Source of the DNA: Callipepla californica brunnescens
Lineage: Eukaryota > Chordata > Aves > Galliformes > Odontophoridae
Assembly: GCA_023055505.1 (NCBI GenBank)
Contig: JALIRH010000026.1
Location: 10,121,591-10,185,590, forward strand
Reading direction: 5' to 3'
DNA: 64,000 nt
The translations under genes and the position numbers were made by a program. Below the pieces are notes generated by a model. The model did not search any database and was not told the DNA's origin. It worked only from the letters and a program-made list of their open reading frames with translations. Below are positions 44,871-56,610 of this stretch, in pieces. Each line of letters begins with the position of its first letter. Position 1 is the first letter of the stretch.

Positions 44871-46746
44871 GGGAGGGGAAGACTTGGAGAAAAGGGAGAT
44901 CAGGAGGGAGCCTTTATCTATTGCTTTGTTTTCTAACGAGTGCTTTCTATGCGTGTCTTTTGAAGAGGGGAATAATCTCGTAGGGTTTGTTTCCAGTCAT
45001 TGAATTCTGATGAAGATTTTGTGCAGCTAACTTGGATCTTCCTGAACTAAAATATGAGAGTTATGTGCTGTTTTGTCTAGATTTTTAGGATGGATTTGGA
45101 GTGTAGCTTGATGGGAAAACCCTGGCTGTGCAGAAGCAGATGTGGCAGGTGATTGCTCACGCTGGTACTTGTCTCATCATCGTGATCTAGTTGATTAAAC
45201 CTTACTGCGACCTGAATTGTTAATGCCCAGAAAATTTTAACGAAAAGGGAGGTAGTTAGTGAAATCTTAAAGCAGATTTCAGAGTTGCTACCCCTTTTTT
45301 GGAGTCAATTGATGGAAAGTGACCTAAATGACATGCTGTAGTGAGCTTTGTCAATTGTTTGTATGTATTGCTGGGAACAATTGAAAACATTCGTGAAGAG
45401 GACTTGCTTGTGCATTGCAAATAGGTTATGATGCAGAAAACTGTGATGGGTGATTCCTAGATAGGAGGAATTAGTGTGCTTCTGTCCTTATGCCCCCTAT
45501 CTTCCATTATCTGTGACCTCGTAACTTAAAATGCGCAGATTTTAGGATAAGAGATTTCCTATTCAGTCTCGATAACTCGACTGCACTTAATTAGAGAATC
45601 CAGCCCTGACGTTTAAAGAAATCTACCGTTAAAATTGCCGTCTTTTTCTATCAGCTATCACACAAATTGTATGAGTGTCAGAGAAACTTCAGCGTGAGAG
45701 GGAAGCTGCGGATGCCATCTCATTGCAACAGATCTGTCTTCTAGAGTAAATTAGAAGGAAAGTAATAAGAACAAGCTTGTTGTAGAGCCCTATTGGCTTT
45801 AAGTGATACCTAGAAAACTAAATAACGGGCAAGCATACAGGAGTTTGAGCCTGTAACTCGTAACTTAAAATCAAAATGCATTGAGTGTGTTCTGGCACTG
45901 AGAGAGCTATTTCTTTCTAATTGAGGTTGCCTTTTAAATCCCATTTTTATTAGTATGGCTGTATGGGTTATGTTTACTGCTGCTTTTGAGAAAGTTTTGT
46001 AGAAAATCCAAGTTTGGTTCCTGTCATTATATATTCAGCGTGTTTTGAACTCTCTGCCTGACTCAGCAGCTTCTGGCCAAGCAGGATTAATGAGACTCAA
46101 CTGGTAGACCAACTCACACACTGTATTCTACCAAAGCACCGAAACAGATTTGTGATGCTTAGGTATACCCTAATAGGAAGCCCTATAATTGGTAGTTTGT
46201 TATTCTGACAATTACCAAGCAAATTGATAGAGTACCCTGTGAAGCCGCTGAGTTCAATGGACAAGACCAGAAGACTAGAATGCTGAGTGAGGATTTATGC
46301 ATACTGCCATCGGCATGGCTGCGTTGCCAAACAAATTACTGGTCAGGTGAAATAAAGTCCATGCTGATTGGTTGAATATGTGTAACTTAAACAGCTGCAG
46401 CTAGTTGAGAGCTGATAGAGCAATGGGAAGGAGCATTGCTGAGCATGTTTCTTTTTTGTGCCTGTTAAGCTAATGCATGATGAGGAACTTAATATCAGGT
46501 GAGAAGGAAATGTATTTATTTTTTAATTACGTAGAGTGTAAAGTATTTTCTTGAACCTTCTGCAGACAGAGATCCTTGTAGTCAACAGATTGTGTTTTTG
46601 TTTTTTTATATGCACACCTAGTTATGTATCTGGCAACATTTGCCATTACCTTTTTTTTCTTTCAACTGAAAATTCTGTCAAAATTCAAATGATGTAGCTG
46701 GTTAAACTTTTACCATGATAGAGGAACTTCCTTCATTGCGTTCTAG

Positions 46747-46862
46747 TAATACTATTGCATGGGTGATTGAGCGTTAGCAACGAGTTAAAGGTGAAGACAG
46801 GAGCACCGGAGAACCCCTGGATTAATGAAGCCGGTTGGGAAAGCTATTACCTACTGCTGCAG
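46747..46862 (+). other. exon-like segment (116 nt), possible 5' UTR exon
   Basis: The acceptor side is CTTCCTTCATTGCGTTCTAG and the donor is the consensus CAG|GTAAGT. No frame gives a recognisable peptide, so if real it is probably non-coding, perhaps an upstream exon of OPN4X. Splice-site quality only. Confidence 0.3.
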
Positions 46863-49800
46863 GTAAGTACCAGTCAGTCATTTCTAAAGATGAGGAGGAA
46901 AGGCAGTCTGCCTTACGGGCCAGTGGGTTGCCAGTGGTTTATCTGCAGTTTCTTTGTTTTGGAACTGAGTGGACTGAGAAAGTCCAGCATAGGCTCAAAC
47001 TCCAGGCATAAGCAATGCAGTGCTAGATTTTCTTTTGTTTATTTGTTTTGGGGGACTCTGCTGCATACGAGTTCACCAGCTTGCTTGTATACTTTTTAAA
47101 AATAAAGTTTAGAAAAAACTGTTTTCTGCCTAAGAGGCACAACACCACAAAAAGCTGGTGGAGATTTCCTGAGGCTTGTTGATTCAGTGCAGGAAACAGG
47201 CTTACACCTGACTGACTTCTTACGGTGTTTCAAAGTGGAGTCGCAAAGGTGGGATCAGTTACTTCAAATATAATCCTTATATAGGAATAATTGCACAGAC
47301 ACAAAGATGATGTGTTCCAGTATGGATATGCTGAAACTTTAATTATGTTTTGTTGGGTCTTGAAAAGTGGCCTTTGAAAGTTACTGAGTGGAAAAGTTAA
47401 TTTTCGCTGTAATTGAAGCAAGAGACCACACTGGATCTACTATCCTGTGGTCCCGATGCTTCTTCAGATCTAGATAAAGGCACTTACCTTTATGAGAGAT
47501 GTCATTGCTTCCTCCAAAACAAGTGCTGCTGTGAGATAAGATTTTTCAAGAGACAGCAAAGTCACTTTTAGTATTCCCACCAAATGTGTTACCATTATTT
47601 ATTAGACTCTGAGTCCCTGGGTTGCTGCAATTGCTCTCTAATTATATCCATATCGCAGTTGCTTGTCAGTTTGTCATTGCTGCTTAAATCTTCCTCTGAA
47701 ATATGTATTTAGTGCTGTAATAACTTGTGAATCTCGGAGATGTTTGACAGTTAAGCTTGTTTTTCTCAAGAAAGCTTATTTCTCTGGCCATTTTACATAA
47801 CCTGAGGAACAAACATCTGTATAGGTTCAGGTCTTTATTGTCTTTCAACAAGTAATTGAAAAAATTTGTTTATTTTGTTTATGTTTTATTACCTTTTTTT
47901 TTTTTTTAATTCTATGCTTTGTGATGTTGTATTCTTGACATCCTGGAAGATTTTAGGTAGGAAGTGCGGTTGTCAAGTCTCACCTCCTGTTTCAATACTT
48001 GAAAGGTTTTTGTGGGTGATGTTTGCACTGCCTCCATGTTGTAGTGCTTCACAGATCTTATTGAACTTCTGTCAGCTGCAACTTGTCAAACAAATTGAAG
48101 CAAGGAGCCGAGTGCTACAGAGTTCCTAAGAATATCACAGACGTGCTTGAATTCAGCAATCCAGAATCACAGAGCAATGTTGCATGTGCTGTACTTTCCG
48201 TGTTCTTTCCCTGAAATTCTGCTGCCAGATGTCAGGTGTAAGAGATGGGAACTGCTGAAGCTCTGCTCTGATTCATTTTAGCAGTTTTCTCACTTAGAAA
48301 AGCTTACGTGAGGATATAATGCTTATGGTGACAAAAAGGGGTTTACTTTAAGCTGCTCCTCCTACCCGTGACCAAAATTTCTATGGAATTTCCCTGATTA
48401 GTGCAATACATCTCTGGTGTCAGACATTCTATTAACAATATATCTTCCTGCAAAGCATTCAGGAAAATGTTGAAAGCAGATTCTCTGACAAAACTGCAGC
48501 TCTTTACACTCAGCTAGTAAAAAGCACGAGTGACGTGAACTGTAGCTAGTAGAGGAGATGTGTTCATTATGTTTCCTTCATCATTCAATATGAACACTTC
48601 ATTGTGAATATCAGAATAAGAATATATGTAAGATAATTTAGCAGCAGAGGAAACACACAGTGATGAAAAATGTTAGAAAAGTGTTAGAAGTTCTATACAG
48701 AATTACTGAGTTATCAACTCCTTGATTAACTATTTTATTAACAGCAGTTATTACTTTGAAATAGCTCTTTGAAAAGCTGTTACTAGTTCTTGAATTCCTT
48801 CTTTCTTCGTTTATTACAGAGCCTATAAAGATAAGCGTATGTTTCCATGGAATCTCCTTTACTTTGCAGGAGACTCTTTGCAAAGCAGCTCTTGCACGTG
48901 GACCCCTGGACAGCACCTGTGCAGGTCTCCTTGAGAAGCAAAGCAGTGCAATGAAAGGACTTCTGATGTTAGAGGCAACGAGTAAGACCAAAAGTGGCTG
49001 GTAAGGGATTCACTCCCTGGGTTATCAAAAGTAAGGAAGAGTTTATATTACATGTTTCCAAATAAAGTACGTCTAGTTTTCCAGAAGCTGAAGTAAGCTT
49101 TCAAACTCTTTGACACCTCAGGCGGAGATGTTACACCCCCGGACAAAGTTCAGAATTTGAAAATGCAGTGCCTTGTGGAAAGACAGTGACAGTTCTCAGC
49201 ATGCTCACATTAAAGGTAGTGAGGTGTGTGCATGGCCCTGCATTTATATTCTACTGCAATGGTGTATAAATGATTTTTCCTTGAAGGCTGTAAAAGTTCT
49301 TATATTGAAGAATAACTCTGGTATCACAAATTTAACAGCACGTGCTTTTCTCCAACATTTTCTAGCTCTCTAGAAAACATAAGCTGAACCTTTGCCTTGT
49401 TCTGCATTGCTAGCAGTAATCGCTTCCCCCGTGGACACAACAAACATGCGCTGAGCTGTGATAGTTCAGATAATCTGATGCAGCACTAACATTGATTGTT
49501 TGCTCAGCCTGCTGCCTCCCTCGGCACGCATAGCTCATGCTGTTAATTGGGTTGTATTTGAGCACAGCCTCTGATCATTTAGAAGGGCTTTCTGACCAGG
49601 GGGACAGTATAAATGGGAGTCTCTGGGACAAAGGAGTGGGCTGTTCTGGTGTGCAAGCTTGTAAGAGGTGAGAAGGGAAAGGTGGACTGAGCCCCAGTTC
49701 AGCTGGGTGTTAACATCTTCCTGTGAAGGGCTTCTATTTACTTGTTTTTCAAAAAGACTTAAGGTTTGACACGGTCGTGTTTAAAATATTTGTGAGAGTT

Positions 49801-52800
49801 TTCTGCAGACCCAGATAGCGCTCCCTGTCTTGGGTAACAACCCGCGCTGGTCCTGGAACAATAATGTTCTCCAAAAACAAGCCTTTCGTATCTTACTTTG
49901 AAACTTCCAGGTCTTGGCGGAGGGTGATGGACAGTTGCTCTCTCAAAGAGTTAGCTATAGGACCACGGAATAAAACAGTGGGAAAAAAAAAAGAAACGAC
50001 AATATGCTAGTTGCTGGTCAGTGCCTTTCCACAGACGTGCAGGAATGAGTAACGGAGCGTTCTATGATAGATCTGGGTTTTGTTGGTAATCTCAGCTGGA
50101 TAACTTGTAAAATATAGACTAAGCACTCATACTTGGTAACCCTCGTCTAAGTGGTGCAGATAGTGCTCAAGCTGAACCATAATTCAGCTGTGCTTTTTTA
50201 ATTATTATCGTTAGTTTTCTTAAAGAAGAAATCATTGGGATGTACGTAAAAACAGTGTTTAATGTGAAAAGCGCGTGGACTTTACGCGTAAAGTTTTCAT
50301 CTCCAAAGAGATGAGAAGTCCTCTGAAAGCTAGATGTCTTCTTACTTGTCACAAAGCTATTGAAAGTATTAATTTCCGTTTTTACTGATCACATCTGATT
50401 GCTGTATTATTCTCACGTCAATGATTTTTTACATTGCGACTTAATACTTTCAAAAGAGATTGACTGCTCATACCCTCAATTCACATTGCCTCAAAAGACT
50501 GGATATGTAGACACCTTGTAAGAGATGAACGTGGCCGAACATATCCAAGCAAGTCCTGCGCAAGGGTTGCAAAATCCTTTGTCTAAGGGACAAGTAGATG
50601 GGCACGTCCTGGGACAATGAAAGAGAGAAGCTGCGGCTCAATGGCCGCTGAACACTCTTTTGTGTGGTACTCATCTCTGTGGGGAGATTGCCATCTCAGG
50701 AGATGCTTGCCTGGCAACACTAGCACGGGATTTGCTATGCCTACCTTGATGAGCAACTAACAAGTTTATTCTCATTATATTGGAAACTTAGATATAATCA
50801 CAACTTAGTCTTTGTTGATTTTTATGTCTTTGGGATGTTTTTTTTTTTGTGAGGCTGTTTTGTAGTTGTGGTTTTTTTTGTTTTTTTTTTCCGTAATGTC
50901 TCACATGAATGTTGTTTGATGGACTGCAACTATGAGAAGTTTAAGTTCAGATAGCTAGGGCCTGAGCATCTTTCTAAACGTGAGACCTTGAGAATGTCTA
51001 GTCAAACTAATGGGAGCTCATGCCAGGGAGACAGTTCATATTATTTCAGTCTCTATAAATACCCAATATTTGAGGCACACAAACTTGCCTTTGGTCATTT
51101 CAATCTCGCCTCAGGCTGGGACTCTTGCACTGAATTATTCTGATGACACAGCACAGAATTCTCCCAAATGAGCCTCGGAGTTAAGTAAGAAATGCTTTTT
51201 CTCAGCTGTCTGTTCAGTTCACTAACAGCCCAGAAGAGTACATTCTGGAATGGCATTAGTTAGACGTAAGTTTATTTTTCAACTTCTACCTTCACGAAAA
51301 ATACTCAGACTGCCGTTCTTCTTTCTCTCTCTTCTCCCTCAATTTTCTGTTCACCCTTTTTGCTTTCCTCCCCTTCCTTTTCAACTCTGTTTTGCACAGT
51401 ATGGCTATGTCTTCTCTATGGGTCTGTAAGTCAAGCACCGCACAAACTAAGGACCTCCATCTGGATGAACTCTAGCCTAGGTCTCTCCTACAGCGCTCGA
51501 CTGCCCCTGACAGTTGACCTGTCAGGCAAGGCTCTGGTAGTTCCTCTCCTCACTTGTTGCTTTTTGGATGAGCTGTATCACAATCACAGTTCAGCTCACT
51601 GAGCTAATTATCTTTTCATTGAGCACTGTAAATGTGTGCCGGAGCGCTTCTGATATTAACTGATAGGAATGAGCTGTGGAAGGAGACTGTCATCTGGAGA
51701 CGGATAGAAAAAGCAATGTCTCCATCTGACGATGATCAATGTTCAATTGGACTCTGCAGGTCAAGTTAGATTTTATTTCGCATGTAGTATTGCACTTATA
51801 GCACTGTTAGCCAAAAAAAGCAAAGTTGTTTTGCTTTCGGTTTTTAATACTCAAAGTATTTAACAATATTTTGTGTAACGATTTATTATGCATACAGTAT
51901 CCAGCCACTACTGGTTCTACAATTGTTACCACATAGCAACTGTCTTCCATTTGCTGATTCGAGATTTCATATGTACCAGATATTCATTAAGCCCCGCCTT
52001 TTGGTGTCATTTCAAACCAGATGATACTTCTTAATGAAACAGCACTTTACACTGACCCTCAGTGAAATTTCAAACAACTTGGCGATGGTTACCTGGTGGC
52101 TGCTTCGGCTGAACAAGCTGTCTCTATAGGAAGTGCAATCTAACATGTTGATTGGTCCTATCCCATCGTGCCTGAATATCGTTTATTCTTTTCCTTTAAA
52201 TTTTCAAGTTGAGATTGTATAGGCGTAAGGATGTTCTGTTTAATAAAATCGAAGTCTACTTTATGAGCCTGTGTAGCATGTAAGCACAAAGAAGCTGCTA
52301 TGCTGTTAATTCACTCTCACTAGTACGCATTAATCCTCTGTGTAAGCAAGCCCTTACTTAAGCTCATTTTGCTGTAAATCATCTCCACAAGATGAGCTGG
52401 CTTCTGTGATCAAGATCAGAGCATAAATAAGGCTTTAGATACTCTTGTACCCGCATGATGCAGATCACATCACCATTTCTGGATTTGATCGGTTATTTCT
52501 TAGCCGTTGATGGAGACCTGCCCTCCCCTTTCCCTTCATACCATTATTTTGCCTTCTGCACTGCCGTCTTTATTAATCTCACCAGATGTGAAACAGATGA
52601 CTCTAATTATTTGGTCGTTATTCTTTCTCAAAGAATCGGTTTTGAAAAATCTCTCATAGAATACCTTTTTCCATCTGTTATGTGTATTTGTACTTTTGGA
52701 GTTTATTTTTATATCTGGTGCCTTCTTGTTTTGCCAGCTACTTGACAGATAGCTGTTAATTGTTTATCTTTCATTTCCCTGCAGATCTGTTAGTTGCCCT

Positions 52801-53816
52801 TCCAGAAAGGCCTCCAAGCAGACGTGGAGGTGACAGTTTTTTGATGTCATAGTCATATTCACATAAGGGTACAACTACATTGTGATTGATACAAGGTGTC
52901 AGGTCCAACATCTCGTACAATCAAAATGCAAGTGGTTGTAAAATTAACTTAGAACAAGCCGAATAAAGTCAGCAGAGAGCAGGCAAGTTAACCAGAAGCT
53001 GCCCCTGCTGCAATTGCTGGCATTTTTTTTTTTTACAAACTTCTTGTTTCCATTTGTATTTTTGAGTGAGACAATCAAATCGTTGTGGACATAGTCTTTA
53101 AATTCTGTGCTCAGGAGAAATGGTTATATCTTCATTGCAGCCCTTGTGATTCTTCCCAAGTCCTCAAAAGAAGAAAATAAAGCCAACCTGGGAGACAAAT
53201 GAATAGGTGAAAATTTCACGTGTGAGCCCTTGAAAACCTGCGTCGCTCATGAAAGAGTCAGTCTATTGGCTGAACAAAATGTCAGGTGTTCCCTCATTGC
53301 CTCTTACTTCATGTCATGGCAGTGAAGGAGCCAGTGCTGTGTCAAGAGCAGCCTTGCATTTCACAACAGCGTGAAAAGCTGAAGCTGAGGAGAATGTCTT
53401 GCATCTTTAAACTTAGTGATTTTGCAGGCTTCCCAGCTTCAGGAGGTCTAAGTTCCCTGTAAATAAAATGAAAATGAAGTGACTGAAGTAAAACTGAGCC
53501 TATATCATTTTGGTGCTAAAAGAGGATAATATGAACTAAACTTGATAAATCCATGCTCAATAATGACTGTAGTGAATGTGACCTATTGTGCTCAGTTGCT
53601 GTTCTGGTTTCTGAGTCATCTGCAAAAAAGCTGTAGTGGTTAAATTGTTTTTCTTGGGACTGGAGTGGAAGAAATATGAATAATTCTTATGTAGTTTAAT
53701 TTTATTTTATTTTATCTTTTTTTTTTTTTTCACAAGAAATTAAAATTACAAGAAGACATACAGGGTAGTAACAGCAAAACTAGCTTCTCCTTAGAGAGCA
53801 TGACCAGGGCTTCATT

Positions 53817-53842
53817 TTTGTTTGTTTGTTTGTTTGTTTGTT
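53817..53842. repeat. TTTG simple repeat
   Basis: Six to seven copies of TTTG. An ordinary microsatellite. Confidence 0.85.
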
Positions 53843-55578
53843 TAAATATATTTATAGTTCTAATCCTCAAGTAGTAAATATTTATATAAACAAGCTTATA
53901 TCTTGTTACTCAAAACTAACATATAGCTCAGCTTCTCTGAGACGGTGCTGTGGGAAAGGAGAGAAACATTTTGTGAATATCCTAAAACCTTGATGATACT
54001 TTGTGTTTTCCTCCTGTTGATTTATTCTGTATTGAGAAAAGGCCTGTATTAGGAAAGGAATGCTTCTTCATCAGAGTAGAGTTTAAATGTTTGGACTGAA
54101 ATGTGTTTAAATTGTGATTCTTACCCTTTTATTTTGTAGAATTATGGCAAAACAATGAATATGTGACTGAAGTGAGTTATAAATTGTCTTAGATGAGCTT
54201 TGGAACCATGTGTATCTTTTTTTTGCCTCTGTTATTTAGGGAATTTTCACTAGCGTGATGAAATCACTTGGGGAAAAAATAAGTTTGTGTGTATATCTCA
54301 GCCCATTTATAATGTTAGATTTGTATTCCAGTGTTGTATATGGTTTTTCCTCTTTCATCTTGCCATGCAGCTGAATGCCTGCCGTGTGCTGCTACATCAG
54401 GGCACTGCTGACAGATTTAATTAGTAGCAGTCTTCTCATTCAGACTTTAACGTTTCTTTCAGTGAGGTTAACAAAATAAAAAAAAAAAAAAAAAAAAAAA
54501 AAACACAGTTGTGGTATTGTACAGACTTATCTGTGGGCAAAATAACTTCCCCAAAGCATGTGTTCATCTACACATTTCCCCCCCCCAGAGTCTTTCTGAG
54601 GTCTGAGTCTGTGTGTAGCCCCCAGTATTTACTGCCTTCCAGATTCCAGTCAGCATGCTTCAGTAGTTCACGCTTTGTCTTGACATCAAGAGTTTACAGA
54701 GTATGAGCAGAGTTCACAAATCATGGTGCTTTTCAGCTTGTGACGGAGCTCATCACTACTAACAAAATAAATGGGGCCAAAACATCCGAGCTGGCTTCTC
54801 AGCAGAAAGAAAAGGAGAGCTCCCTTTGGGTGTGAACTTCATAACCTGTTTCTCGAATGAGTTTCTGTAGCAGTGGGTTCCCAGTACGGAGGAGTGGAGC
54901 TTAATGTGTATAACAGGCAAGTCGTACTTGCCTGGAAGCATATTGTTCTGTGTCATACCCCTCTGCACAGGAGTAAATCCTGAGCATCATTATTAGTAAC
55001 GAGAGAAGGAAGGAAGAAGAGGAGTGATGCTTTTTGGCCTGCTTTTAGCCTCTTCAGGGTGCACTGCCCTGAATGGCACTGATTTGGGGCACGCATTGTT
55101 AAGAAGATGATGTTTGATTGATGAAGAGTGTTGCTTGTATCGTGTATTAGCCTGCCACAGCCCTGAAATGTCCCAGGCAGCTTGGCTATGAAAGCATGGG
55201 GGCACCTCTTGGTGTCATTGAACAGCCTTGATTACATTTTTCCCCGGAGCCACCTTCCCACCTACTGCTAGCTCTCCTGACACTTTTTAAGAATGCAGTG
55301 TAGAAAAACAATTGTTCTTGCTGCTTACCACTGCGGATGGCTATGGCACCTATCACTGCAGTCAGCGTCAGCAGATGTACCCATTCATTATTTTCCTCTC
55401 CTACAAGGATGCTGTCTTTGGTGCAGTGCCACTATGGCAGAGGCCGTCCTTGTAGGGGTACAATCTGACAGACGACTCAGATCTTGAATTCAGCTTTCTG
55501 CTTTGAAGATGTAATTTTTTTACCATTTAAGATATTTTGTCAGTCCCGGGGGCTTTGTTCCCACTTTTTCTGCTCCAG

Positions 55579-55748
55579 AGCCACATTTTCACAGATGTTC
55601 AGGATGTGCCGTGCATTTCACTCCTTATCGCTGAAAGCAGAGTGCTCTCAAGAGCACCTCAGTATCATCACGCAGTTATCACGGTGATGCCTATAATTGG
55701 AAAAGGACTGTTGTGCGAGGAAGGAACTGCTGTACGCACACCTCATAG
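55579..55748 (+). other. probable 5' UTR exon of OPN4X
   Basis: 170 nt bounded by an excellent acceptor (CCCACTTTTTCTGCTCCAG) and an excellent donor (CATAG|GTAAGTG), 720 bp before the first coding exon. Joined to that exon, its last three bases TAG form an in-frame stop four codons before the melanopsin ATG at 56477, so no longer N terminus is possible through this exon. It contains two upstream ATGs that open short uORFs, one of which would end just after the junction. This fits a non-coding leader exon. Confidence 0.5.
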
Positions 55749-56467
55749 GTAAGTGAGGAAATAGCAGAAAGGAGAAAAAAGCAGTGTGAGATAGTATGGG
55801 AACTAGGAGCCAGCAATTGCAGAGAAAAAGCTGTTCTCATCGTTTCTGAGTGGCCCCTTCAATATATCTAGCTGGGCGATGTTTATTACCTAGAACCTGT
55901 GCATATTGGAGGTTATTAACCTGTCTTAGTAAATAAGACTTGCCACCAGGCTGATGATTCAGTGTCTGTTCATCGATAATGCTGAAGTGAGCTGAGTGGA
56001 TGCTCTGTAGGCTGTGCTGTGACTGCATTTTGCTGGTGGATAGTCTGAATTGGTTAAAAAAAAAAAAACACATAGGCCATTAGTGGTGTTTGGTCAGTTG
56101 TTTCTTTTTTTCTCCACGTGTTGATGTTGATGAACAGCAAAAGAGGTGTCGAGACTATCTGATGCACTTGTACTTGCGCAGGTATTGCTATCGTGGCTGT
56201 GGTGTTCCTCCGATCTCCTGCCTTTCCCATGACGAGTTCCCAGTGTTCACGCTATGGTAAGTCACTTGTTCAGTTGCATGTTTTCTGTGGTAGTTAAAAA
56301 TGTTACGAAGATCAGTTGATTGTAACCTGATAACAGCACAGAAGAGTCTACCTGTTTTGGAAGCGAGTGCTCTATCTCCCTTCACCAGTGTGATGTGCTA
56401 AGCAAATGTTTCCAGGAGCGTGCGTACTGAATGTTCTCGGTTCTCCTTTTCTTTGTTTTCCATCCAG

Positions 56468-56610
56468 GATTTGAACATGGGCACCCAGCCCCCCACTGTG
56501 ACCAAGTCAGAGGTCCCAGACCACGTTCTTTACACTGTAGGGACATGCGTTCTTGTTATTGGCTGCATCGGCATCATAGGAAACCTCCTAGTTCTCTATG
56601 CATTTTACAG
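56468..56610 (+). CDS. OPN4X first coding exon (N terminus, TM1)
   Basis: Acceptor CCATCCAG before 56468 and donor TTTACAG|GTACTC. ATG at 56477 has A at -3 and G at +4 (GAACATGGG). It encodes residues 1-44 plus two bases of codon 45. The in-frame stop supplied by the probable upstream exon supports this start. Upstream in-frame ATG at 56420 lies in the intron. Confidence 0.88.

Larger units (their letters stand above)
39702..55578. other. non-coding stretch upstream of OPN4X
   Basis: No gene could be established here. It contains a ~250-bp direct duplication, a CpG-dense block, three exon-like segments with good splice sites, and simple repeats (TTTG tract near 53817, poly-A near 54479-54503). 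These are listed on their own. The remainder is AT-rich sequence with short chance open frames. Part of it is probably the 5' flank or the first introns of OPN4X. Confidence 0.6.
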
